A stretch of 64,000 nt of DNA from CAKZNE01 sp002695025 (GTDB lineage Bacteria > Bacteroidota > Bacteroidia > Flavobacteriales > Schleiferiaceae). A program made the position numbers and the translations under genes. Below, in pieces: positions 52,545-60,737 of this stretch. The notes under the pieces are model-generated. The model was not told the origin of the DNA, searched no databases, and saw only the letters and a list, made by a program, of their open reading frames with translations. The DNA lies in assembly GCA_913043285.1 (NCBI GenBank), contig CAJWML010000003.1:248001-312000 (forward strand), read 5' to 3'. Within the stretch, counting starts at the first letter, position 1, and every line of letters starts with the position of its first letter.

Positions 52545-53720
52545 TCAATATGCTATAGTCTTGTGGAAAGTAAGGGGGAACTGGTTCAGGAGATTTGCTA
52601 TCTTCTTTCCTGCATCACCTCCACCGTATACCATTGAAGGTTCTGGTCTTGGAGCATCCAACCATTGCGTAATGGCTGATTTTATTTCTTCCCGCCCGTA
52701 GCTTACATCCAACACATTATTTCCGCGGTCGCGCCTGTTTTGGCGTGAGCCGATATTGACAACCGGAACTCCCAGGTAGGCACACTCACGGATACCTACA
52801 CTCGAATTACCGATAAGACAACTGGAATTGATCAGCAACCTTAAAAAGTCTGCGGGTTCCATATTCTTGAAAAAGTGAATATGTTCGGGGCCGTATTTCT
52901 CACGAAAAGACCGGATACCCTTGGAGGTACCATCCGAACCGGCATCCACGTTGGGCCAAAACCAAAAAGTGGGCACCTTCAACTCATTCACGGCAGCCAG
53001 TGTCTCCTCTATATGTGACCTGGATTGGGCATACTCATTAGTAACAGGGTGCTGCATTACAACAATATACTTCCCATTGAAATCAACATTAGCTCCTACT
53101 CCGCCATATTTGGTAAGAGGGTTGAAGTTGAACTCAGGGCTTGCTGCCACCTCAGCGGCTATATCAATAGAAGGGCAACCTGTATTTATAACAAAATCAG
53201 GATTCTCTCCCAGTTTCAATACTCTTTCTTTAGCACCTTCCGAGGCTACCAGGTGGTAATCGGCCAGCTTGGTAATAGCGTGCCTTACTTTCTCATCAAT
53301 GTTACCGGTTACCTCTCCCCCTTGTATATGCGCCAGGGGAATATTCATGTAACTGGCTGATATGGCGGTAGCCATAGTTTCAAAACGATCGGCTACGGTA
53401 ACCACGATATCCGGACTGAGGTTATCAAATACCGTAGACAGCTCTAAAATACCGATACCGGTGGTTTTGGCGGCTGCGGTAAGATTTTCACCTTCCAGGA
53501 TGTTAAACACCTTGGCCGCAATTTCAAAACCATCGGCCTCAATGTAGTTTACGGCAGAGCCGTACCGATCCAAAAGGGCTGAGGCTGCAACCACCAGTTG
53601 CAACTCGAGCTCAGGATGATCCTGGATAGCTTTCAGGGCGGTTTTAATACGGCTGTAGCTGGGACGAGCCGTTATTACCACACATATTTTTCGTTTGGCT
53701 GAGCCGGGGTTATTTGTCAT
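52545..53720 (-). CDS. neuC: Hydrolysing UDP-GlcNAc 2-epimerase (NeuC/LegG family)
   Basis: 391 residues, GT-B-like epimerase: ICVVITARPSYSRIKTAL, VTVADRFETMATAISA near 112, HIQGGEVTGNIDEKVRHAITKLAD near 135 and LIGNSSVGIRECAYLGVPV near 310. It releases UDP and yields ManNAc or 2,4-diacetamido-2,4,6-trideoxymannose. Because UDP-diNAcBac can be made here, the latter (LegG) is favoured. ATGA-type overlap with NeuB-like gene. Confidence 0.85.
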   Translation of the reverse strand: MTNNPGSAKRKICVVITARPSYSRIKTALKAIQDHPELELQLVVAASALLDRYGSAVNYIEADGFEIAAKVFNILEGENLTAAAKTTGIGILELSTVFDNLSPDIVVTVADRFETMATAISASYMNIPLAHIQGGEVTGNIDEKVRHAITKLADYHLVASEGAKERVLKLGENPDFVINTGCPSIDIAAEVAASPEFNFNPLTKYGGVGANVDFNGKYIVVMQHPVTNEYAQSRSHIEETLAAVNELKVPTFWFWPNVDAGSDGTSKGIRSFREKYGPEHIHFFKNMEPADFLRLLINSSCLIGNSSVGIRECAYLGVPVVNIGSRQNRRDRGNNVLDVSYGREEIKSAITQWLDAPRPEPSMVYGGGDAGKKIANLLNQFPLTFHKTIAY

Positions 53721-54727
53721 AGCTCAATATCTTCCTTGTTTAAGAAATCCCATTTTTTAAGAGGGCGCTTTAGCTTTTTACCAATCACCTCCCTGAAAAG
53801 GCTGGCATTCATGCCTTGCCCTTTGGGTTTTTTGGCTTCCAGATGTTCCATGCTGATCTCCTGACCTGCATCAAGGTCACAGTTTACAGAAAGGGACTTT
53901 TCAAAAATATTCTTCAATTCGGAAAAACGACTATTGTCGTTCTTATCAATCTTGTTTTCGAGGGATAGCGTGATACTCCGTACACCCTCCACCAATTTCT
54001 TTATCTGGTCAATTTCCAGCGAAGCTCGGGCATCGGGGCCGAACATGCGTTTATCAAAAACTGCGTGAAACTCCAGGGTGGTAGCACCTAAAGCAGTGGC
54101 CGCCAAACAGGCGTATATATCACCACTATGGTCCGAAAAGCCTACCGGTAAATTATAGCGCTCTATAAGGTCCGTGATCACGTTGAGTCCCCACTCCTCA
54201 GCTTTGGTAGGATAAGCTGTGGTACATTGCAATATGGACAGTTCATTACCAAAGTCCTGCAGAAAGCCAATGGTTTGGTCCAGCTCCTCAAATGAACTCA
54301 TTCCCGAGGAAAGGATGACCGGCTTTCCGGTGCGGGCTATCTTTTCCAGCATCAGGAAATTACTCACTTCCCCGGATCCTATCTTATAGCGTTTCACTCC
54401 AATCTCTTCCAACAGGTCCACCGCAGCATTGCTGAAAGGCGAGGATATAAACTCCATACCCTTTTCCTCGCAATGTTCTTTCAGACCCTTCCATTGCTCA
54501 GGAGTAAACTCCATCCTTTTCCAATAGTCAATACGGGTATCATCCTCATAGGAAAATTTTACCCGGAAAGGTTCTTTGGCGCTGCTCTCGGCTTCGGCTA
54601 TATGGGTTTGCCATTTAATGGCATCCACTCCCGTTCTGGCCAAGGCGTCTATATAGGAATGGGCTATTCCCAGGCTGCCTTCGTGTGCCTGTCCGATCTC
54701 GGCAATAATAAATACAGCTTTACTCAA
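53717..54727 (-). CDS. neuB: Nonulosonic acid synthase (NeuB/LegI family)
   Basis: 336 residues from TTG at 54727, which overlaps the upstream stop by 8 nt like its neighbours. ATGs at 54754 and 54766 are in frame, but would overlap the epimerase gene by 35-47 nt. FIIAEIGQAHEGSLGIAH, EFISSPFSNAAVDLL near 95, YKIGSGE, ILSSGMSS, GFSDHSGD near 207 and an SAF-type C-terminus (LEAKKPKGQGM). It condenses a 6-carbon HexNAc-type sugar with PEP to a 9-carbon acid. Confidence 0.87.
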   Translation of the reverse strand: MSKAVFIIAEIGQAHEGSLGIAHSYIDALARTGVDAIKWQTHIAEAESSAKEPFRVKFSYEDDTRIDYWKRMEFTPEQWKGLKEHCEEKGMEFISSPFSNAAVDLLEEIGVKRYKIGSGEVSNFLMLEKIARTGKPVILSSGMSSFEELDQTIGFLQDFGNELSILQCTTAYPTKAEEWGLNVITDLIERYNLPVGFSDHSGDIYACLAATALGATTLEFHAVFDKRMFGPDARASLEIDQIKKLVEGVRSITLSLENKIDKNDNSRFSELKNIFEKSLSVNCDLDAGQEISMEHLEAKKPKGQGMNASLFREVIGKKLKRPLKKWDFLNKEDIEL

Positions 54728-55688
54728 AAGTCTTGTTTTCTTTATACCATTCATACACCTGTGCAAGACCCTCGCGCATTTTCACCTGAGGCCTGTAGCC
54801 CAGTTTACTGGATATCTTACTGATATCGGCCTTGGAATGCCGAACATCACCGGCTCGCTCCGGGCCATATATTGCTTCAATATTCTTCCCGGATATTTCC
54901 TGTAGAAACCCTATCATTTCATTTAAGGTTACCTGCTCTCCGCAGGCGGTATTGTAAATGGTATTGAGGGCGTTTTCATTTTCCGTAAACAAAGCCAGTT
55001 CATTAGCCCGGATAGCATTGGTCACATAGGTGAAATCACGGCTGGTATTGCCATCACCGTTAATAGTAGGACGCTCTCCCTTTAAGAAGGCCTTGCAGAA
55101 AATAGGGATTACCGCAGCGTACGGATTGTCAGGATTCTGCCGGGGTCCGAAAACGTTAAAGTACCTGAGCCCAATGTAATTGAGTCCGTAGGTACGATGG
55201 AATACATCGGCAAACTGCTCAATAGAGAATTTGGTAACTGCGTACGGACTTAGAGGTGTGCCTATACGGTCTTCCACCTTGGGTAATTCCTGGCTATCAC
55301 CATACGTACTGGAACTACACGCCAGGATTACCCTTTCGATCTTCTTCTCAACGGCAGCATGCAGAATGTTAACCGTTCCAAGGATGTTCACCTCGGTAGA
55401 ACGCATAGGGTTTTCTATGGAGCGTGGTACCGAACCGAGGGCCGCCTGGTGACTTATCCTGTGAATACCTTCCATTGCCTTGAGGCAGGTATCGTAATTA
55501 CAGATATCGCCTTTTACATATTCAAAGCGGGGGTGCGATTCAAACTCTCTTATATTCTCGTAATAGCCATTACTCAGATCATCGAGCACCCTTACCAAGC
55601 CCACTCGCTCATCCTGCAGAAAATACTCTACCAGGTTAGAGCCTATAAAACCGGCTCCACCTGTGATCAGTAAATTTGTTTTTTTCAT
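54720..55688 (-). CDS. wbpP: UDP-HexNAc C4-epimerase (WbpP/TviC type, SDR family)
   Basis: 322 residues. GGAGFIG (10-16), SSSTYG (125-130), Tyr149 and Lys153 in SPYAVTK, RYFNVFGPRQNPDNPYAAVIP near 197, and GDGNTSRDFTYV near 240. It interconverts UDP-GlcNAc and UDP-GalNAc, or their uronates, in the Vi/B-band path. The dehydrogenase immediately upstream (55727-57004) completes the pair. Confidence 0.88.
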   Translation of the reverse strand: MKKTNLLITGGAGFIGSNLVEYFLQDERVGLVRVLDDLSNGYYENIREFESHPRFEYVKGDICNYDTCLKAMEGIHRISHQAALGSVPRSIENPMRSTEVNILGTVNILHAAVEKKIERVILACSSSTYGDSQELPKVEDRIGTPLSPYAVTKFSIEQFADVFHRTYGLNYIGLRYFNVFGPRQNPDNPYAAVIPIFCKAFLKGERPTINGDGNTSRDFTYVTNAIRANELALFTENENALNTIYNTACGEQVTLNEMIGFLQEISGKNIEAIYGPERAGDVRHSKADISKISSKLGYRPQVKMREGLAQVYEWYKENKTFE

Positions 55689-55726
55689 TTAAAGTGGCTG
55701 GATTCTGGTTTTGCTAAACCACCCTT

Positions 55727-57004
55727 TTACAGGCGCTTGTCGGAAACTGTTTTGGGCAGAATGCCTTTTACATCGTAAATAAGGGCTTCACCCTTTTTAA
55801 GATCTTCCAGATTCATTTCAAGGAATTCACGGTGGGCCACCGCCAGGATAATGGTATCGTACTTTGAAAGTTCTTCAGTCTTGATGATATCCATACCAAA
55901 CTCGTGCTTTACTTCTTCGGGGTTAGCCCATGGATCATATACATCCACATCCATCTGGTAGGTTTGAAGCTCATTGTAGATATCAATAGCACGTGTATTC
56001 CGGATATCGGGGCAGTTCTCCTTAAAGGTGATACCCAACATCAGCACTTTGGAATTTTTAACCCGCATTTCAGCTTTAACCATCATCTTAACCACTTCAG
56101 TGGCCACGTACTTACCCATGCCATCATTGAGTCTTCTACCGGCCAGGATGATCTCCGGGTGATACCCCACTTCCTGCGCTTTCTGAGCCAGGTAATACGG
56201 GTCTACACCAATACAGTGACCACCCACCAAGCCTGGTTTAAAGGGGAGGAAATTCCATTTAGTTCCGGCTGCTTCCAATACCTCGGCCGTATCAATCCCC
56301 ATCAGGTTAAAGATCTTGGCCAGCTCGTTCACAAACGCAATATTTATATCACGCTGTGAATTTTCAATAACCTTGGCGGCTTCAGCCACTTTTATGGAAC
56401 TGGCTTTATGGGTTCCGGCCACAATAACCTCTTTGTAGAGCTTATCTACAAAATCTGCTATTTCAGGCGTAGAACCGGAAGTAACCTTCAATATTTTAGT
56501 AACGGTATGTTCCTTGTCACCGGGGTTGATTCGTTCAGGTGAATAACCGGCATAAAAGTCTTCGTTGAACTTAAGGCCTGAAACCCTCTCCAGCACCGGG
56601 ATACATTCATCTTCCGTTACACCGGGATATACGGTTGATTCATATACCACAACATCTCCCTTTTTTAAAACGCTACCTACCGTTTCGCTGGCCTTTACAA
56701 GAGGTGTAAGCACCGGTCGGTTATATTTATCGGTAGGTGTGGGAACGGTTACCACAAAAACATTGCAGTCATTAATATCGTCCTTTTGGGCGCTTACCCG
56801 GAAAGAGTGATTCTGGAGTACATCCTTGAGGTAGGAGTTCTCTACCTCAAGCGTAGAGTCCACTCCATCGGACAATTCCTTTACCCTGGCCTGGTTGATA
56901 TCAAAGCCAACGGTAGTAAACTTCTTTCCGAATTCAACAGCCAGCGGAAGGCCAACGTAGCCCAGTCCTATAACTGCAATTTTGATGTTTTGCATGTCTG
57001 TCAT
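55727..57004 (-). CDS. wbpO: UDP-HexNAc C6-dehydrogenase (WbpO/TviB type)
   Basis: 425 residues. NAD motif IAVIGLGYVGLPLAVEFG, GFDINQARVKEL, FVVTVPTPTD near 88, catalytic Cys in GGHCIGVDPYYLA near 270 and GITFKENCPDIRNTR. Two-step oxidation of UDP-HexNAc to the uronic acid. This gives acidic residues for the polymer and substrate for WlbA. Start is ATG at 57004; an in-frame ATG three codons later is also possible. Confidence 0.9.
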   Translation of the reverse strand: MTDMQNIKIAVIGLGYVGLPLAVEFGKKFTTVGFDINQARVKELSDGVDSTLEVENSYLKDVLQNHSFRVSAQKDDINDCNVFVVTVPTPTDKYNRPVLTPLVKASETVGSVLKKGDVVVYESTVYPGVTEDECIPVLERVSGLKFNEDFYAGYSPERINPGDKEHTVTKILKVTSGSTPEIADFVDKLYKEVIVAGTHKASSIKVAEAAKVIENSQRDINIAFVNELAKIFNLMGIDTAEVLEAAGTKWNFLPFKPGLVGGHCIGVDPYYLAQKAQEVGYHPEIILAGRRLNDGMGKYVATEVVKMMVKAEMRVKNSKVLMLGITFKENCPDIRNTRAIDIYNELQTYQMDVDVYDPWANPEEVKHEFGMDIIKTEELSKYDTIILAVAHREFLEMNLEDLKKGEALIYDVKGILPKTVSDKRL

Positions 57005-57053
57005 ACTGCGAGTAAAATTGATGAACCGGTTTGCCGGTATTAGGTAATTTTGA

Positions 57054-57563
57054 TTAGTTAGTTACTGATTGCACCTTCAGTTTGGAAGGGTGGATCTCGG
57101 CACTAAGCTCAAACCCGAGGGAGTCCAGCTGTACCACTATTTTTGAATTGCGTACTTCTTTTACTATGCCTGCCTCTCCTTTAAATACTCCCTCTTCTAT
57201 TTTCACATCCTGCCCTTTGGAAAAGGAAGAAACGTTGGCTTTGGCGGAAGGATATTCCTCCAGGAATTGCTGAATAGTGTGTATTTCTTCATTGCGGATA
57301 ACCACAGGCTTCCCCAGCCAGAATACATTGCTTACAATAGAGGGATCTTCCAGTATTTGTAGCCGTTGAGCTTCATCTACACACGCAAACACGTACGAGG
57401 TAAAAAGGGGTTCCTGTATCTTCTTTTTCCGGTCCGACCATTGTTTGATGGTGGTCCTCAAGGGGGCATAGATAGTATAACCTTTGCGTTTGAGGCGCTC
57501 AGCAACAGACTTTTCGTTGCGTGGTTTCGTATAAAAAGCTGTCCAGTAAACTTTAGCGTTCAT
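57054..57563 (-). CDS. upxY: UpxY-family transcription antiterminator (NusG paralog)
   Basis: 169 residues. NusG N-terminal domain WTAFYTKPRNEKSVAERL, LFTSYVFACV near 54 (the RNAP-binding face) and a KOW domain FSKGQDVKIEEGVFKGEAGI near 115. UpxY proteins bind RNA polymerase in the leader of their own capsule operon and prevent premature termination, as RfaH does. Second gene of a 42-gene run, so it fits a processivity role. It overlaps the regulator stop by 11 nt. Confidence 0.88.
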   Translation of the reverse strand: MNAKVYWTAFYTKPRNEKSVAERLKRKGYTIYAPLRTTIKQWSDRKKKIQEPLFTSYVFACVDEAQRLQILEDPSIVSNVFWLGKPVVIRNEEIHTIQQFLEEYPSAKANVSSFSKGQDVKIEEGVFKGEAGIVKEVRNSKIVVQLDSLGFELSAEIHPSKLKVQSVTN

Positions 57564-58083
57564 TCCAGATGAGTAAATATTCCTCTCCTTTAAACTCCTG
57601 CTTTTTCGCTTCTTCTATGGAATAGATAAGAAAACGGATCTTACGCCCTGAAAGCTTCTCTGATTTATCGATAAGCCTCAACAGGTAGTTCTTGTCCGGA
57701 TTCCCTACAAATATGAGATCAATTACGCTGGAATCCAAGCCTTTTGCCAGATCCCCTGTCACATACACCCGGTCCAGGTCACCCAAACGTTCCACTACGT
57801 TTGCAATGATCTGATCCAGCCCGGTATGTTTAAGAATGATACCCTGCAGTTCCTTAAATAAGGGATGAGATCTGCGCGCCTTGAAAATTTTCCGGTTGCC
57901 CTGACTTTCTGCTTCCAGCAGGCCCGCCTCCTCAAAACGGTTCAATTCCACGCGGATGGAGTTGGTACTTTCTCCAAATTCTGATTCTAAAGACCTGAGA
58001 TATGCCCTTGATTCAGGATTCAAAAAGAACTTGATAAGAAGCTTTACCCTGGTTTTGGATGATATAAGTGTATCGAGTATCAA
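57553..58083 (-). CDS. Winged-helix regulator with degenerate nucleotidyltransferase-like domain
   Basis: 176 residues. N-terminal winged helix: SSKTRVKLLIKFFLNPESRAYLRSL, ESTNSIRVELNRFEEAGLL (recognition helix, 39-57). The C-terminal half has a nucleotidyltransferase-like GDLAKGLDSSVIDLIFVG (110-127), in which the usual S-D-I-D reads S-V-I-D, so one metal Asp is lost and catalysis is unlikely. Start TTG at 58083. First gene of the run; a palindrome lies in its leader. Likely autoregulator of the polysaccharide operon. Confidence 0.75.
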   Translation of the reverse strand: MILDTLISSKTRVKLLIKFFLNPESRAYLRSLESEFGESTNSIRVELNRFEEAGLLEAESQGNRKIFKARRSHPLFKELQGIILKHTGLDQIIANVVERLGDLDRVYVTGDLAKGLDSSVIDLIFVGNPDKNYLLRLIDKSEKLSGRKIRFLIYSIEEAKKQEFKGEEYLLIWNER

Positions 58084-58141
58084 TTGCCTTTATTTGGCCA
58101 AACATGGCTTCGCCTGGTCACTCCCATTTAGAGCAACAAAA

Positions 58142-58160
58142 TGAGTAAATATTTTACTCA
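58142..58160. promoter_or_regulatory. Palindrome in leader of the polysaccharide operon (candidate operator)
   Basis: TGAGTAAA (58142-58149), TAT, TTTACTCA (58153-58160): a perfect 8-bp inverted repeat with a 3-nt spacer. It lies 13-31 nt downstream of the -7 box at 58173-58180 and 59 nt upstream of the regulator start. Placement suits a repressor site for the winged-helix protein; this is inference. Confidence 0.45.
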
Positions 58161-58172
58161 ATGTATGGCTGG

Positions 58173-58180
58173 CAAATATA
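58173..58180 (-). promoter_or_regulatory. Putative promoter of the polysaccharide operon, -7 box TATATTTG
   Basis: Minus-strand TATATTTG is identical to the boxes before the YceI and Wza-like genes. No good -33 TTTG lies at the usual distance. The predicted leader of about 80 nt contains the palindrome. Confidence 0.5.
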
Positions 58181-58214
58181 TGAATACCTTCTTAACTAGC
58201 AGGTTAAATACAAA

Positions 58215-58253
58215 AAAAGCCACTTTTAAATTTTCAGCTTAAAAGTGGCTTTT
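58215..58253 (-). terminator. Intrinsic terminator after the wzc-like gene
   Basis: Perfect 15-bp stem, AAAAGCCACTTTTAA (58215-58229) and TTAAAAGTGGCTTTT (58239-58253), with a 9-nt loop. Minus-strand U-run of seven (58212-58218). It separates the wza/wzc unit from the polysaccharide run. Confidence 0.9.
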
Positions 58254-58277
58254 ACAGATGATCAAGATAAAAATTAC

Positions 58278-60734
58278 TTAATCCTTTTTCTTCTTTCTTC
58301 TTCGTCCGAAGAGGCTACGGGCAGGCACCTCATCCTCCACATAGCCGTAACCATAGCCATAACCATAGCCATAACCATAGCCATAACCGTAGTTATAATA
58401 ACCGTAGCCGGATTCCACCACTACATCATTGAGGATAATGGCCATATTCTTAACCGCACCTTCCCGGTACTTATCATCAATAAGTTTCATATAACCCTTG
58501 GGAGTGTATTGCTGACGTACCACAAACAGCACAATATCAGAATACTTCATAATATCAAACGCATCAGCTACCAGGCCTACCGGGGGAGTATCAAAAATTA
58601 TATAATCATACTTCTCCTTCAAGGTTTCCATCATGCTTACACATCGCTCTCCCAGGATCAATTCTGAAGGGTTGGGAGGTACGGGGCCGGCACTGATAAG
58701 ATCCAGATTTTTAATGGAGGTAGTCTGAATTATCTCGTCAAGACTGTCACGACCAGCCAGATAAGAAGATACACCTTTTTCGTTACTAAGATCAAAGTCA
58801 TTATAGATCTTAGGTTTACGAAGGTCAAGTCCAACCAGGACGGTCCGTTGATTGGAAAGGGCAATTGCCGAGGCCAGGTTAATGGAGTTATAGGTCTTTC
58901 CTTCACCACCAATAGAGGAGGTTATCAGGATGGCCACACCTTTTTCGCTGCCTGATGATTCCGCCCCCATAAACTTGAGATTGGAACGCAGGGCCCTGAA
59001 ATTTTCTGAAGCTGCTGATTTAGGGTGTTTGGCCACCGTAAGGTTGGTATTCTTATTGTTATGACCAACGGCACCCAGAACCGGGATTTTGGTAAGTCCT
59101 TCCAACATGGATATGGACTGAATCTTATTGTTAAGGAAGTTGCGGATGAACATCACCGCAATGGGAATAAACAGACCTAAGATCAATGCTACAATATAAA
59201 CCCTTGGCTTATTGGGGAAAATGGGGTTTCTTTCGGTCCGGGCATAATCAATGATGGTACTGCTGGCACGGTTAGAAGCAATGGCAATACCTGCCTCGGC
59301 TTTCTTCTCCATCAGGAACACAAAGAGGTTCTCATTGAGTTTGAACTGACGCTCAATGTTCAACAGATCCATTTCCTGCTCCGGCAATTCCGATAAGTTC
59401 GACTCCAGGTTGCGAAGTTCCTTCTGCAGCTTGGCAATCCTGGCGCTATTTCTTTCCTCCACACCCTTCATGGCTTCACGAAGACGGGATTTGAGGTACC
59501 CTATCTGCTCATTCATATTCTTGAGCACCGGGTTAGCTTCAGAAGCTGTGATTCCCAAGCTTGCCTTGCGGGATTCCAGTTCAGCCAGCTGATCAATGAT
59601 CTTTTGAGAGGTCCCGTCACCCAGGGTCATAGGGATAACCGGATCATCCTGGAACTGATCACCTCTCAGGTAATCTTCAATATAATTAATGTAGTTTCTC
59701 TCAATCTCCAGGGAGGTCAACTGCCTTTCCAGTTCGGTGATCTGCTCATAGTACTTCTGAGCTTTCATGGAAACGTCCAGGATCATCTTGTCTGAACGGA
59801 AATCGGCAAGATTGGTCTCAATAGCTCTTAAGGTATCACCCACCCTGTTCAGCTCAGAGCTCACAAATTCCAACGTGTTTTTTGCTATTTCGTTCTTAAC
59901 GAACAGGCCGAAATCGAGGTATTGCTGTACCAGTTCATTCAGGTATACTCTTACCTTTTCAGGGTTTTCAGCCGTGGAGGTAATATCAACAGCCGAGCTA
60001 CCTTTAGCAGTAGGCTCAACCTCAAGCCTCTTCTGCCACTGGGTGGCTATACTTTGTACCGACTTTAGCTTTATTGTCAGCTCGTTAAAAGGATCATCGT
60101 TTTTCCGTACAATTTTGAAACTGTGATAAGGTGTGGTATACCACTCCCCATCCTTTAAATTTACCGTGGCATCAATATTTCCGGCAGCCTTACCAATATT
60201 GATTTCCTCATACTTAAACTCCTCATAGTTGTAGAGACTGGGACTCTGGTCAAGGTTCATAATACTTACCTCATACCCACCCTTGCCATTGTCAGCAACC
60301 ACAATATCGTAGTTGATGGCCTGAACGTGGGTAGAGTCCATAACCAGTTCAATGGGGCTCTTATCATATAATTCCGTTACCCGCACCCGGCCTTCCGTCC
60401 AGTATTCCACACCAAAATCAGTATGCTGGATCGTCCTCTCCGCCATGGCCAGTGATTTGATGATGACCACCTCGTTTTCAAAAGTTAAACGGGGATTGTA
60501 ATAACCAATAGCTTCCATTACGTTAGAGAGGCTACTTGTGTTCTCTGACTCAATGAGCAGGATTACGGTAGCGCGGTATATTTCCTTACTATAACGATTG
60601 TATATAAAGGCTATACTCAATGCCAGCGCTATGCATATAATAATATAAGGCCAAATACTGACAATCTTGAATAAATAGTACCTTAGATCGGTTCCCTCGT
60701 TATTTTCTTCTGAATTGCTTAGCTGTTCCTGCAT
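58278..60734 (-). CDS. wzc: Polysaccharide co-polymerase / tyrosine autokinase (Wzc type)
   Basis: 818 residues. TM1 (about 32-50), a periplasmic Wzz domain, a long coiled coil near 290-460, TM2 (about 505-525), then a BY-kinase: Walker A GGEGKTYNSINLA (near 605-615), Walker A' VLVGLDLRKPKI and Walker B YIIFDTPPVGLVAD near 715. The C-terminal tail has a Tyr-Gly array (about 775-800), then acidic and basic ends. Autophosphorylation of the tail controls chain length and export. The fused kinase is of the proteobacterial, single-chain type. Confidence 0.93.
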   Translation of the reverse strand: MQEQLSNSEENNEGTDLRYYLFKIVSIWPYIIICIALALSIAFIYNRYSKEIYRATVILLIESENTSSLSNVMEAIGYYNPRLTFENEVVIIKSLAMAERTIQHTDFGVEYWTEGRVRVTELYDKSPIELVMDSTHVQAINYDIVVADNGKGGYEVSIMNLDQSPSLYNYEEFKYEEINIGKAAGNIDATVNLKDGEWYTTPYHSFKIVRKNDDPFNELTIKLKSVQSIATQWQKRLEVEPTAKGSSAVDITSTAENPEKVRVYLNELVQQYLDFGLFVKNEIAKNTLEFVSSELNRVGDTLRAIETNLADFRSDKMILDVSMKAQKYYEQITELERQLTSLEIERNYINYIEDYLRGDQFQDDPVIPMTLGDGTSQKIIDQLAELESRKASLGITASEANPVLKNMNEQIGYLKSRLREAMKGVEERNSARIAKLQKELRNLESNLSELPEQEMDLLNIERQFKLNENLFVFLMEKKAEAGIAIASNRASSTIIDYARTERNPIFPNKPRVYIVALILGLFIPIAVMFIRNFLNNKIQSISMLEGLTKIPVLGAVGHNNKNTNLTVAKHPKSAASENFRALRSNLKFMGAESSGSEKGVAILITSSIGGEGKTYNSINLASAIALSNQRTVLVGLDLRKPKIYNDFDLSNEKGVSSYLAGRDSLDEIIQTTSIKNLDLISAGPVPPNPSELILGERCVSMMETLKEKYDYIIFDTPPVGLVADAFDIMKYSDIVLFVVRQQYTPKGYMKLIDDKYREGAVKNMAIILNDVVVESGYGYYNYGYGYGYGYGYGYGYGYVEDEVPARSLFGRRRKKKKD
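58345..58392. repeat. Four 12-bp tandem repeats coding a Tyr-Gly array
   Basis: Four copies of CCATAACCATAG (the first and last each with one A-to-G change) run head to tail. Read on the minus strand each unit codes Tyr-Gly-Tyr-Gly in the autokinase tail. Unit length is a multiple of three, so copy changes alter tyrosine number without breaking the frame. Confidence 0.9.
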
Positions 60735-60737
60735 GAG

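Noticed and set aside
57025..57038. Inverted repeat ACCGG-TTTG-CCGGT between wbpO and upxY
   Set aside because: Five-base-pair stem with no U-run; too weak for a terminator and common by chance.
58345..58392. Repeat array considered as CRISPR or intergenic satellite
   Set aside because: Units of 12 bp without spacers, fully inside the autokinase reading frame and coding Tyr-Gly.
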